A stretch of DNA of 64,000 nt from Rhizoclosmatium globosum (lineage: Eukaryota > Chytridiomycota > Chytridiomycetes > Chytridiales > Chytriomycetaceae): NCBI GenBank assembly GCA_002104985.1, contig MCGO01000060.1:124001-188000 (forward strand), written 5' to 3'. Positions 41,540-54,502 of the stretch are shown in pieces (position 1 is the first letter of the stretch; every line of letters begins with the position of its first letter). A model generated the notes under the pieces. That model did no database searches, was not told where the DNA came from, and saw only the letters and a list, made by a program, of their open reading frames with translations. The translations under genes and the position numbers were made by a program.

Positions 41540-44500
41540 ATGGACCAATCAACCACAGGACTCCCCAAACGAGGAAACGCCGGCGGAGGACGGTGAGCTT
41601 ATTTACGTCAGCTATTAAGCTTAATTACTTCCAGCCTGGTGGGGATTCCTTGGGCTTGCAATGACAGCACAAGCAGCAAACTCAAACCACTTCGAAGCAC
41701 CTTCAATCCGATCGAAAAACGCGCTTCAGTCACACACAAACACAAACTCGCAGCGGCCGCAATGATGCAATCGCAGCGCCTTCCTAAACAGGCTTTCAGG
41801 TTTGACAGCTCGAACCATGTCGCAGATATTCTAAGATTGCCGAACAGTTCGATGGCTGCTTCCCATTCAACGGCCGTGGTGTCGGGAACCAAAAGCATGG
41901 CTGGAGTCGCACTTGCTCAGAGTCAGCCTTCGAATGTGACAGTGCTGGATGAGGAAGGGAATGATGTCACGCCAGTCAGTCTCCTTGCCACAAAGGAGGC
42001 CACTTTAAGCATCCAATGATGCAGGGCATGGACATGATGAGTGCGGTGAAGGAGAGTGTGTCGGATGTTCTGAATGAGCTGGAATCCATGAACATGGCTT
42101 CTTGGAACAGCTCGAATTTTGGTGGAAGACACAGCGCGTCGGCGAATAGTCGTGCGTCTGATATCTCTGAATCTGATGACAAGGACGACTCAGCGTCAGT
42201 TTCCAGTTCGAATGAGTCTCTTCATGGTTGTATAATTATTACGTTTTATTGGGCTTTCTCAACTAAAGCAGTTAATCAGGGGTAAATCAGGATGGAAAAG
42301 CCGAAGCTGTGAAAGGATCGAGTGACAGTGTCGACAAGCGTGTCAACAAGATTGACCCGCAAGACAGCCACAAAATCCTTCATATTCGCCTCAAAGAAAC
42401 GGAAAACATCATCTTATTAAATTTGCCGTCACTCGCCGTTTGTCCCGATTTTCTCGAAGAGGTTGCGAAAGTGAAGGAAGCAAACGCGAACTACACTGAA
42501 GTAAAGCCTATCACCCGATGGATCAACTACTAAATCTCTCTCGCTAGCTTTGCGCAACAAAAGCCAACAATGAAAACTTCACTGACCGTGGAATGCAAAC
42601 GATCAATGCACCGAAGAAAAACAAAGATGTCCAGGCATCTGGCCCCTCGTTCGCGTCGTCTGAATGCCAGGCCTCTCAATGGGATATTTATGATGCATAC
42701 AACACAAATTCTGGATCAATTCGACCGGAAGAACAGTTAACTCTCACACACACTCTCTAACTGACACAACTAATAGTCTTGCTTTCCAGCGAATCACATA
42801 TTGGGACCGAAGATTCTTCAGCCAAGGATCTACAAGCGCTACTACCATCGCAAATCAACGAGCTCTCTCCCAGATGCTTGCCGCGGGATCTGGATCTATC
42901 ACTGCTATCCGGTCCAATTACGCATCCACACAAATTGCGCAATCAATGTCGATAGATGGTTCCGAATCAGAACGCTATAGTACGACTGGTCCCGGCGGTA
43001 TGGTTGGTGAAGGCGGAGAGTCACAAACGGATTCAAGTGAAAAGGATGCTACTTTATTGGCAACGGTGAGCTGAAAACGCGGGAGTTAACGAAAACCTGA
43101 CGAAATCTACGATTAGCTCGACCAAGATAGTTTGAAACACTCTCTTCTTATTATGGAACGCGCTGTGGTCGGAAACAACTACGAAACAAACTATTATGTA
43201 TCGAAACATCCAAAAGCCGCAAGACTTGCCTCCATCTGCACGACCCAAGACCAAAGATTCCGGAGAAGAAGGCGAAGATGAAAACGATGAAGGTGAAGTG
43301 ATTCCTCTCTTTATAGTTCGACCCGTTGATGTCTTTTTTCGCGCCAGAAATCATTGAGGACGACGAAGACGAGGAAGAGTCATATGGAGCACACATTCCA
43401 ACTTTAATGCATTGTGGTCGTATCGATGTGAAGTTACTCGAGGTAGATCTGTCATGTATTTGGCGTGGAACAAAGAAAACGAAGACATCCTGGCCGTGGC
43501 GTATGGAGAGAATAAGCATGCCGCGTCTCCACATTTGGGGCTGTTGCTCGTTTGGTCTTTGAAGAATCCCGAGGTAACCTAAGACTTCAACTGATTTTAG
43601 CTCATCAAAGCATTTTAGTGGCCGGAACGTATCTATAGATCAGCTCAACCAGTTACATCTGTTGACTTCTCAAAGTTCACTCCAAACCTTCTTGCCGCTG
43701 GTTTCGCCGATGGTCGAATTGCAATCTACGATGTGCGTCAAAAGACGGATGCAGCAGCTCTGGACAACAGGTAAAACAAACCATTGCGTACTTCTCTGAT
43801 ATCTTACGCGCACTAGTCACATTGCTGGAAAGCATCGTGACCCAGTATGGGAGTTGAAATGGATTGAACGAGAACATGGAATGGGTGACGATCAGTCCAA
43901 GGCTGAGTCTTTGGTCTCGATTTCTACCGATGGTCGGGTGTGTCAATGGCAGATTCGCAAAGGATTTGAGCATGCAGGTAGGGAAATCTGACTTTGTTGG
44001 GTGTAACGACGCTTACATTGATTTCCACAGACCTTATGGTTCTGAAACGTGTAACCAAGCAAGCACCTGAAAGCGGGACCGGCGCACATTCAAGTCGAGA
44101 GGGTAGTGGATCGCATGGAAAAGCCTTGATTTCTCGACAGGCAGGAGGACTCTGTTTCGATTTCAACTCAAAAGACCGAAACATGTAACAACACCTTTCA
44201 ACTCCACATTATCACTAATATTTTCTTTACGTAGATATATTCTTGGAACAGAAGACGGCCACATCCACCGCTGCTCCGTCTCATACAACGAACAATACCT
44301 GCAGACACAATTCGGACACACAGGACCAGTATACAAAGTCAAGTGGTCGCCCTTCTTACCAAATGTATTTTTGTCGTGTTCGGCGGATTGGACTGTGCGG
44401 TTATGGGATTCAGAAGAGGAGTCGTGTGCTTTCAAGTTCCAGTCGGCAAAGTAAGTTTCTTTGAATCCTTTGTGCTAAGAATACAATAGGACGGAATCAC

Positions 44501-44837
44501 AGACATTGCATGGTCCCCAACAAACGCGACCATGTTCAGTTGTGTCTCAAACGATGGTCGCCTTGAAGTCTGGGACCTCAAGCATTCAGTACTGGATCCA
44601 ATTGTCATCCACACTGTTTTGGATCGACAGTTGACAAGTCTCATTTTCGGGTCAAAGTCATCGTGTATTCTCATTGGCGATGATTCTGGATCTGTGACCG
44701 TGTTCAATCTCAAGAAACCTGCGTCGTCATCAAAGAGACACGAAGTTCCTGATGTTGCTCTTACACCAGAAGAACAGGCAGCACAACTAGACTCTGTGTT
44801 GAAGAACAGAAACCAAATGGCAAAGCCGTCCGAATAA
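41540..44837 (+). CDS. Axonemal dynein intermediate chain 4-like WD-repeat protein (DNAI4/WDR78)
   Basis: This subunit of an axonemal inner-arm dynein is expected in the flagellum of zoospores. ATG 41540 opens exon 1 (MDQSTTGLPKRGNAGGG). The family N-region reads NVTVLDEEGNDVTPVSL, then IRLKETENIILLNLPSLAV. WD repeats follow in several exons: DPVWELKWI with SISTDGRVCQWQI, IYILGTEDGHIHRCSV, GHTGPVYKVKWSPFLPNVFLS with CSADWTVRLWD, DIAWSPTNATMFSCVSNDGR with LEVWDLKH, and ILIGDDSGSVTVFNL. The end is EEQAAQLDSVLKNRNQMAKPSE. About eight introns; a single-base shift near 42015 and perhaps others in 42540-43560 need correction. It identifies the organism as a flagellated fungus. Confidence 0.75.
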
Positions 44838-45008
44838 TAACATCTTCCACCTTTTCAATCTGATAAATAATAAACTCAAAATAGATGAATCGTAAGATGC
44901 AAAGTCAACATAACTTTTTATTTTTTTTAAGTCAAAGGCATTCCTCCCCCGAGGAACAAACTGCGATATTAGATACAGTTTAAAAACAAGTTATCAGATG
45001 GGCGATAT

Positions 45009-47228
<2,220 letters not shown>

Positions 47229-47696
47229 ATTTGGTTTTTGTGGGTTTTTTGAAGTAAAGAGTACTGTTTGGGTTTTGGGTTTTTTTGTTTTTTTTTTGAG
47301 GGGGAAGAAGAGCCTTTGTTTTTTCTGGAAAGGGAAGGTTGTTAGTGTGTAGTTTGATGAAGGGGAGAAGCAGGAGAGGCGGTGGATGGCCTAGGGGCCG
47401 ATGGCAAGGGTGAAGGTATGAATCGTCGCTCACTTTTTGACTTTGGGTGAAGAAAAAGAAAGCTATTTTTGGCTCGACAAAGACAAATATTCCGATTGCC
47501 CAACAAGCTTTCTTTCCTGGTTACCTGCGTTTCACTCGTGTTTCAGTAATCGAGTAGTTTGGTACATTGAAAACCTCCTAGAAATCCGAGGCCCCAATGT
47601 TGCTCATTCCGCAAACCCCGAAATCCAAGCAGATCTGATGAGAAGTACATAACACGTAGGTACAATATACGATTTTATTCACAATCTCTACAATTC
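47229..47696. other. Intergenic region, PAB1 promoter side
   Basis: About 470 bp upstream of PAB1 and downstream of the first USP gene, with T-rich and G-rich runs on the plus strand next to the PAB1 start. No coding frame with family features. Confidence 0.45.
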
Positions 47697-48299
47697 TTAG
47701 ACAATCTTACTAGTGTTGGATGGCAACAAGGTGAAAGACTGAAAAACAGATTCATCAATAGCCTTCATAGTCTTGGCCTCCTCCTCTGAAGGCTTCGCAA
47801 TCACTACTGGACAGTGACAGTGGTGCGCACAGTAATCGGAAACACTTCCAATGAAGCCTCTAGACAATGCATCAGCACCTCTACTTCCAACAATCAAGGC
47901 AGTGGCGTTCAGCTGAGCAACCTCACGAACAATGCTCTCTTTGGTGGAGACATACGATGGGTGGATGGAAACAGCCTTGTAAGCGTATTCCTTGGATGCC
48001 AAAATCTTGGCGTATTTGGTCAACAATGCGTGGCTTTCGTCTTTGGCAGACGCGGGATGGACAATTGGTTCGGCTGGGGCTAAGGGAGCATCAAGTCCTG
48101 AATTGATTCCAAGTGGGGCATTCTTGTGGTGCTGGACGTTCAACAGCAGAACGTAATCGTCTTGGCGGAGGTAGTGCTCGAGAGCCCAGTTGAATGCGTA
48201 CTCGGAAAACTTGGATGAGTCAAGGGCAATGGCAATTGTTCGCTTGTATGGGGCAGCGCCTTGGGTCTCGGTGGAGTTGTGGATCTCGTCGACAGTCAT
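47697..48299 (-). CDS. Universal stress protein (UspA domain), USP-A
   Basis: This single UspA domain protein of about 200 residues starts at ATG 48299 (MTVDEIHNSTETQGAAPYKR). It has the first strand RTIAIALDSSKFSEYAFNWALEHYL and VLLLNVQHH. The ATP-binding loop G-x2-G-x9-GS is complete in VGSRGADALSRGFIGS, followed by VSDYCAHHCHCPVVIAKP. It is therefore the nucleotide-binding type. The upstream region carries a TATA-like element and two TGAGTCA sites. USP proteins help cells survive starvation and oxidative stress; the exact role in fungi is poorly defined. One of seven in this region. Confidence 0.88.
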   Translation of the reverse strand: MTVDEIHNSTETQGAAPYKRTIAIALDSSKFSEYAFNWALEHYLRQDDYVLLLNVQHHKNAPLGINSGLDAPLAPAEPIVHPASAKDESHALLTKYAKILASKEYAYKAVSIHPSYVSTKESIVREVAQLNATALIVGSRGADALSRGFIGSVSDYCAHHCHCPVVIAKPSEEEAKTMKAIDESVFQSFTLLPSNTSKIV

Positions 48300-48365
48300 C
48301 TTAATTATTGTTGTTTGGCTTTTTGGTTTGTTTTTTGTAGAGGTTGGGGTGAGGTGGGTGTTGCG

Positions 48366-48429
48366 TTTTATAGGATAATCTCCATGTGCGGAGTGAGTCA
48401 AAGTTGCCTTTCGTTACACACTTGAGTCA
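48366..48429 (-). promoter_or_regulatory. USP-A promoter: TATA-like element and two TGA(G/C)TCA bZIP sites
   Basis: Reading away from the start at 48299: TATAAAA (48366-48372), then TGAGTCA at 48394-48400 and 48423-48429. TGA(C/G)TCA is the Gcn4/AP-1 class bZIP core. Confidence 0.6.
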
Positions 48430-48512
48430 CAAGTGGGTGTTCGACGCCACCGAGAACCCTTCTTTGTCGAGAAATCTTTATTTTCGTTATAACAAATGAG
48501 ACTCAAACTGTA

Positions 48513-50212
48513 TTAAACGTGTAGAAGCAAGAACGCGGCCACCAAAATAATCCAATGAACTTTCGTAATTTTAGTGGCGCTGGTCGTTGCAGTCGGGGGA
48601 TTGGTTTGCGCAAACAATACTCCTCCGTCGTTCCAGAACTTGCATTTGGTCAAAGTATCGGCGCCGACAGTTTCCAAAACCCCTGAAAGTCCCTCATCGA
48701 TCACAACAACCTGTCCACCGTTATTAAATGGTGGCCACTTGAAACCAACAGAAGTGCTGGCATCAGGCGCACCGCCAAATATGAAGTTTGTGTAAGCAGC
48801 AATCAAAGCTTGTGCCACTTTCTGATCGGAGGGAGTAAGTAACGTCTTATAATTCCAAACAAACTGAAGTTCCGCGGAGTGAAAAACACCCAGATTTTGT
48901 AACGCTGAACTAGCGAGTAACGAAGGGATAATATTGAATCGTGCACGATATATAAGCGACGAATTCTGAGCGGAAGATGCTGCCACCGCCGAAGTGTGAA
49001 TGGGACAAACGTAAAACGCATCACCTAGCGCGTCTGCTGCTGCTTCGAAATATGGCTGATATGGTCCGACTGACTGGTACGCAGAAGGAGGATAAAGGAC
49101 TTGGACTTGGTTTAGGGCAGATGCATTCAAGAAGGAAAACTGGGTTGCCTCAAATGAAAGCGCAGCCGAAGGACTTGGATAGGCTTTAAAGAGAGCTGAG
49201 AAGAGTGTGCCTTCGTTTGTGTTGTACATCCATATAATGGGAATATTTTGAGCATTTCCGGAGTAAACAGTCAAGAGAGGAGGCTTGACCAGGTATACTC
49301 CGTCAACAACAGGAAGATAGAGAGTTGGAAGGGAAGTGGCGGCTGTGGCAAGTGCAGATGCTGAGGCGTTACGAAGACAAGCAAGAACTCCGGAACTTGG
49401 GCAATTCAAATTGGATGCGAGAGTGTTGTAGTAGCTTTGGAAGTTGGCGACGAATCCAGTGTTCAGGTTGACAGATCCAGATTCCATTATGGCTTGTTGG
49501 AAGAGTGGAGATGGAGAAAGCTTGGCAGCCATATGGAAGTGGACTGAGCGTGCACCAGCAGATTCACCCCAGGCCGTCACTCTTGCTGGATCACCTCCAA
49601 ACTTTGCAATGTACTTTTGGACCCATTCGAATGCCGCCTTTTGATCCAAAAGACCTGCATTCAAACTCCCTTCCTTGCGAAGATCCTCAGAAGCAAGAAA
49701 ACCAAAGTATCCAAGACGATAGTTGAAAGTTACAACGATTGGACGTTTCCCTTCTGGTGCTCCTTGAATGAAGTTTGTTCCATTGTAAATTGGACTTGCA
49801 GACGAACCCTCAGTAAAATAGCCACCGTAAATCCACACCACAACTGGAAGAGGGGACGAAGAACTCTCCAAGGGAGCCCAGACGTTGATTGTGAGACAGT
49901 CTTCAGAGAATCCAGTGGCAGGACCCGAAATTGGAATGCAAGAACTTCCAAACGACGTTGCCTGGATCAGCGTAGAGGCTTTGAGCGGAGGTTGTGGCGG
50001 CTTAAAACGAAGAGGTCCAACTGGAGGGGCTGCGTATGGAATTCCGAGGAACGAAGCAACTGTGTCTTGAGTGGAGCCCTATTAATAAGATCGGTCAAGA
50101 CGAGAAAGGATTTCTAAAGTGAGTCGATGATTCTTACTTGAATAGTTGCGTAGTCAAGGGTCACAGTCTGTGCAGATGCAAGAGCGATGAACAAGGTGAA
50201 AACTGAGAGCAT
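48513..50212 (-). CDS. Type-B carboxylesterase/lipase, secreted, probably GPI-anchored
   Basis: Alpha/beta-hydrolase of the carboxylesterase type B family that cleaves carboxylic esters outside the cell. ATG 50212 gives a signal peptide (MLSVFTLFIALASAQ). An intron after YATIQ (GTAAGA...AATAG) leads to DTVASFLGIPYAAPPVGPLRF, the usual start of the fold, and EDCLTINVW. The oxyanion region is VVWIYGGYF and the nucleophile elbow is ARVTAWGESAGARSVH with Ser in GxSxG. The C-terminus after a Thr/Ala/Pro stretch is a hydrophobic tail (IILVAAFLLLHV) typical of a GPI signal. The frame is intact. Confidence 0.85.
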
Positions 50213-50583
50213 CTTAAAACACTTAATTTTAAGGTTGTGAAGACAAAAGCAGACTCCATTTCTTGGCATTCAATCAAAAACATTATTTTCATAATTCAAT
50301 ATAACATCGTGACGCATCCAAGTACTTTTATTATTCTTCAACAATAAAATTTGATGTCCTTCGGTTCTAAGATGGGTAAATCCAAGGTAGCTAGGAAATT
50401 CCACGTAGACTCACCCCAAAAAATTATTGCACAGCAGTCCCTTTGTTATACGATTTTTATGAAGTCCATATCTTGAATGTTCAATGGAAGAAGCTTTCAG
50501 CGTTCTCAATTTGATGCAACTTTGACTCACAATCCAACAACTTGGAAAGCCACTTTCAAATAATTCACTCAAAAAACACACGA
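50213..50583. other. Divergent promoter region, esterase / USP-B
   Basis: About 370 bp between two divergent starts. Apart from the TGACTCA site at 50523, nothing distinct is seen. Esterase and USP-B could share control from here. Confidence 0.45.
50523..50529 (+). promoter_or_regulatory. TGACTCA bZIP site upstream of USP-B
   Basis: A perfect TGACTCA ends 55 bp before the USP-B ATG at 50584. Same core as upstream of the other USP genes. Confidence 0.55.
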
Positions 50584-51156
50584 ATGACTGCAGATATCCA
50601 AGCTTCAGAGCCTTCAACGCCTGAAAAGCGCATCATTGCAATCGCTTTGGATGCTTCCAAGTTTTCTGACTACGCCTTCCACTGGGCTCTCGATCACTAC
50701 CTCCGTCCCAGCGATCACGTCCTCCTTCTAAATGTACAGCAACACGCAAGCGCATATATTGCCGGTAACATCCTCATCCACGACCCTTTCACTCCCGTCG
50801 ATACAACCACCAGTCTGTCTCCCAAAGACGAAAGCCACGCTCTTCTCGCGCGATACGTGAGAATACTCGAATCCAAGAAATCTGTTGCATCGTTCAAGGC
50901 GGTTTCAATCCATCCGTCGTACGTGTCCATCAAGGAGAGTATCGTGCGTGAGGTGGCTGTTTTGAAAGCAACGGTGTTGATTGTTGGGAGTCGCGGATTA
51001 GATGGAATGAGTCGAGGATTTTTAGGAAGTGTGAGTGATTACTGTGCTCATCATTGCCATTGTCCTGTTGTGATTGTGAGACCTTCAGAAGAGGACGTCA
51101 AGAAGTTTGGTACCAGTTTTGAAGTTGCTGCTATGGCTGCCAGAGGCCCCTTTTGA
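50584..51156 (+). CDS. Universal stress protein (UspA domain), USP-B
   Basis: ATG 50584 (MTADIQASEPSTPEKRIIA) is chosen because the MTA(D/V) start recurs in the sisters; an earlier in-frame ATG at 50542 has no counterpart. UspA fold: IIAIALDASKFSDYAFHWALDHYL, then the ATP loop VGSRGLDGMSRGFLGS and VSDYCAHHCHCPVVIVRP. The middle loop (SAYIAGNILIHDPF) is family-specific. No intron and no frame break. Divergent from the esterase. Confidence 0.87.
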   Translation: MTADIQASEPSTPEKRIIAIALDASKFSDYAFHWALDHYLRPSDHVLLLNVQQHASAYIAGNILIHDPFTPVDTTTSLSPKDESHALLARYVRILESKKSVASFKAVSIHPSYVSIKESIVREVAVLKATVLIVGSRGLDGMSRGFLGSVSDYCAHHCHCPVVIVRPSEEDVKKFGTSFEVAAMAARGPF

Positions 51157-51296
51157 AATTACATCATCTTTTTGAAATTAAATCATTATATAGCGTGGAA
51201 ATAAAGTGAAGCATGCTTCAGTTTGTTCTTTGCCCCATAAGCCAACAAATCAACTGTATTTACAAAGAATGCAGAATATCAAAATACTAGAAACAT

Positions 51297-52052
51297 CTAC
51301 ATCAATCCGACACGACTTGCGAGCTTCAAGGAATCCCCACGATTCATGCTCTCCTGCTCCGCCTCCTCCAACACCAACAATTCCTCTGGTGTAGGTTTCA
51401 CAACCACCACGGAACAAGAACAGTGGGTAGAACAGTAATCCGAGGTTCTTGGCATGAGAGTTTTCGTCAAAGAACGTGAAAGGGTTGGACCTCGCGATCC
51501 CATCAACAACACATCCGGCTTGACTTCGTTCATGTATGATACAATAGTTTGTTTCACTTTTCCTGCAAGACTAATACCCCTGCTTCGAAACTAAAATAGT
51601 TTGAAATCATTTCGTGTTAGTTCCATCACATTCGGATCTTATCGGGAGACTATCACTTCAGTCTTACCTCGTGTTCAGCGAGGATGTCCATGTATCCACT
51701 CAACAGGTCTTTGCTGATTTGGACGAATCCGTCCATAACTTTCTTTGAGTAATCGGTTGTACGGAGCGAGAGAGGTTCAGAAGCTGGCGTTCGCACATGC
51801 ACGAGGAGGACAATGTCTGTTTCTTGGAGGTAGTTTTTGATTGCCCAGGTTACAGCGTATTCAGAGAACTTTGATTCATCCTGTTTTTGGGTGGACGAGG
51901 AAGGGTTAGGAGGCATAATAAGGGGAATGCTTCGAGTCAGTTAGTACCACTGTTATAGCAACTATTCGCTGGGTTGGAATGGATGACGATGTTTGGAACA
52001 GGTTCTGGACTGTCTCAGAAGGCTCGATTGTGATGGTATCGGTGGCTGACAT
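51297..52052 (-). CDS. Universal stress protein (UspA domain), USP-C, divergent, two introns
   Basis: ATG 52052 (MSATDTITIEPSETVQ) starts exon 1, which ends RIVAITV. A GTACTA...AACAG intron of about 70 nt follows, then DESKFSEYAVTWAIKNYL and VLLVHVRTPASEP. A second intron after DILAEHE precedes SLAGKVKQTIVSYMNEV. The nucleotide loop is MGSRGPTLSRSLTKTLMPRTSDYCSTHCSC: the first GxxG is present, but the spacing and the final GS of the motif are altered, so ATP binding is doubtful. It is the most divergent of the seven. Its upstream bZIP-like site has one mismatch (TGACTCG, 52106-52112). Confidence 0.75.
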
Positions 52053-52365
52053 GCTTTTGTTTTTGGCGAATGAATTTTGAGTTTCGGTTCTGGGCGGAGT
52101 AACTGTGACTCGGTACGCCACCTTGATTGAACGAGTTGTTTAATATAAGTACATGGAGTAATAGCATTAATAATTGATCTCTTCTTCTGGGTTCCGTCGT
52201 TCACCCGTAAATAATCCTGAAATAAACAAGAATATACTAAACAATCATTACATTTATTAAAGCGAACATCTTTCGATTGGACGAGAAGCGATTGCGTCTT
52301 CGTCAGAAAGGCACAAGCCACTCCCACTGTCCCACAGCCACGAAAGTTCTTGTCCAAAAACGGCC
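52053..52365. other. Divergent promoter region, USP-C / Ras-like GTPase
   Basis: About 310 bp between divergent starts. It contains the near-match TGACTCG at 52106-52112 on the USP-C side. No gene. Confidence 0.45.
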
Positions 52366-53333
52366 ATGCACCACAACATTGTTGTCTTGGGCGACGGAGC
52401 TGTTGGAAAGACTGGTGAGCTTCAGATACTAGTCACTACCTAGTGAAGCAGGTGGCGGTGGATTCGGCAGTGGCTCCAGCACTCGTTCAATTGCCAATTA
52501 CCCCATGTGGCTTCGTCACTCATCAGAAACAACATTGAGTGATCGTTGTGATGATGCCTCATATGACGGATGACGGACCTGCGAGTGATGTGCTTCTCCA
52601 ACGAGATCCTGATCACACATCATGTGGTTTCGGCAGCCTCACTACCCAAACCTCCTCACCACGCAACCCTTCAAACATGCACCAAACAATATCATCTAAT
52701 ACTTGCATAATAGCTCTCACAAGGCAGTTCTGTCTAAACAACTTTCCTGAGGTATGGCTCGATAACAGTGGATGAAATCCCAATAACATCACCTTCCCTC
52801 AAAAACAAAAGGCATACGACCCAACAATCATAGACACCTACGTCAAAAAAGTACTCATTGATGGGGACGAATGCGAACTGGAAGTCTTTGACACGGCAGG
52901 CCAAGAAGAGTTTATTGGGATGCGGGATCAATACTTTCGAGAAGGAGACGCCTTCCTCCTCGTTTATTCTGTAACTTCACGGGCCTCCTTTCAGTACATT
53001 AAGGAATTCAGAGCACAATTGCTGCGTATTCGTGAAGCATCTTCTGTCCCGATTGTGATTGTGGCGAACAAGTTTGATCTCTACAACGAAAGAGAGGTTT
53101 CGACTCAGGAAGGGGCTGAGTTGGCGAGAGTGCTCAAATGTGAGTTTGTGGAAACATCGGCAAAGACTCGGTACAATGTTGAAAGGTGAGCGTGCATGGA
53201 AAATTGATGGAATGTGTTATCAGATGACTAACCATAAACTAATTAATTTAGTGCCTTCTATATCGCTGTTCGTGCGCTTCGAAAACGTCCAGTTGTCGTT
53301 AAACAAACAAAGAAGGATTGTATCATTATGTGA
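52366..53333 (+). CDS. Ras-superfamily small GTPase with C-terminal CAAX box
   Basis: Four exons: 52366-52414, 52714-52751, 52812-53185 and 53252-53333. G1 is GDGAVGKT, switch I EAYDPTIIDTYVKK, G3 DTAGQEEF, G4 ANKFDL and G5 ETSAK. The protein ends CIIM, a prenylation CAAX motif. The overall layout is Ras-subfamily, but G1 is of the Rho/Rac-like GDGAVGKT kind and the effector loop has Ile where Ras has Glu. A signalling switch at the plasma membrane is likely; partners unknown. Intron 1 is unusually long for this window (299 nt). It sits among USP genes. Confidence 0.85.
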
Positions 53334-53448
53334 ACACTGTAAATTTCCGTTCATTCTCCTTTCCCCATCCATTTCATCGTGTATTTAACTAAATAAAGAG
53401 TTCTTGTTTTTTCACTTCTTTATTTTAAGATATACACAATAATAGTTC

Positions 53449-54057
53449 TCATGCCAAGGGACCTGCTGCGGCAAGTGCAGCAAGTGGACCATCACTCACA
53501 CCACCAAGTGGATACGCACCAACAATACCCATACTATTCAACTGCTCAGTCGTCGGTTTCACAATCAAAACAGAACAGTGGCAGTGATGTGCGCAATAGT
53601 CAGAAACACTTCCCAACAACGCCCGTGACACCGCATTCAACCCGCGAGACCCAATAATAAGCGTATCAACGTTATTCTCGTTCACATAGTTGGCGATAAC
53701 CTCCTTGGTGTGGCCATACAACCCGTGGGCCTTGACATTGAATCCTTTCGCGGTGAGGATATCGAGCTGGGACTCGAGGAGTTCGCGTGATGCCTTGACA
53801 TATGCGTTCTCAATTTTGGCAGAGTACTCGTTGTAATTGACGTCGTTGGCTGGGGGGATGACGTATGTTGGGCGGACGTTGATGAGAATCACGAGGTCGT
53901 CTTTGTTGAGGTAGTGTGTGGAGGCCCATTGAACTGCGTGTGTGGAATATTTGGAGTTGTCAATTGCGATGGCGATGGTTCGCTTTGGGGATTGGTCGTT
54001 TGTTGGAGCGGGTGTGAGCTCGATGGTGGTTTGCTTTTGGGCTTCTGAGGCAGACAT
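53449..54057 (-). CDS. Universal stress protein (UspA domain), USP-D
   Basis: ATG 54057 (MSASEAQKQTTIELTPAPT) gives a single intact frame. UspA features: RTIAIAIDNSKYSTHAVQWASTHYL, VILINVRPTYVIPP, then IIGSRGLNAVSRALLGS (G-x2-G-x9-GS, complete) and VSDYCAHHCHCSVLIVKP. The C-terminus has an Ala/Gly/Leu-rich tail (DGPLAALAAAGPLA) absent from most sisters but echoed in USP-B (AAMAARGPF). It diverges from the STRA6-like gene at 54503. Confidence 0.87.
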   Translation of the reverse strand: MSASEAQKQTTIELTPAPTNDQSPKRTIAIAIDNSKYSTHAVQWASTHYLNKDDLVILINVRPTYVIPPANDVNYNEYSAKIENAYVKASRELLESQLDILTAKGFNVKAHGLYGHTKEVIANYVNENNVDTLIIGSRGLNAVSRALLGSVSDYCAHHCHCSVLIVKPTTEQLNSMGIVGAYPLGGVSDGPLAALAAAGPLA

Positions 54058-54502
54058 TTTTTGGATTTTTAGGTTACTTTCGATGGTAAAGTTGGAGGGG
54101 AAGGTTGGCTCAGGGAGTCGGGTTTTTATATGTGGTGGCGAATCCTGAGTCATTAGTGTTGTGACTCACCGTATATCTTTTTGCATTCAGTATGTGTACG
54201 ACGGTGAGCCATGTGCAATTTTAACATAAATTAAACGACAAATAGGTATAAGTATTGGGAGCCTTAGGAAGTATGTGTAGAATGATGTTGAGCACAAAAG
54301 GTGAAAGTGAAATACATCTATACATCAAGTCCGACACATTAATTCGGAAATTAATGCGTCTCTAGAGACAGTCTCAAAAATGCGGACAAAGGTTGAGTGC
54401 TTTTGACAAAATTGCACAGCCACATCCAGCCACAACCAGCCACGGGACGGAACCCATATAACTGCTAAGGATTTCCCAAGGAACGACAATTGAAAAAACT
54501 GT
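54058..54502. other. Divergent promoter region, USP-D / STRA6-like 1
   Basis: About 445 bp between divergent starts. The USP-D side carries a TATA-like element and two bZIP sites (listed separately). The STRA6-like side shows no clear motif. Confidence 0.45.
54123..54168 (-). promoter_or_regulatory. USP-D promoter: TATA-like element and two TGA(C/G)TCA sites
   Basis: Upstream of the ATG at 54057: TATAAAAA (54123-54130), then TGAGTCA (54146-54152) and TGACTCA (54162-54168). The order and spacing resemble the USP-A promoter. Confidence 0.6.
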
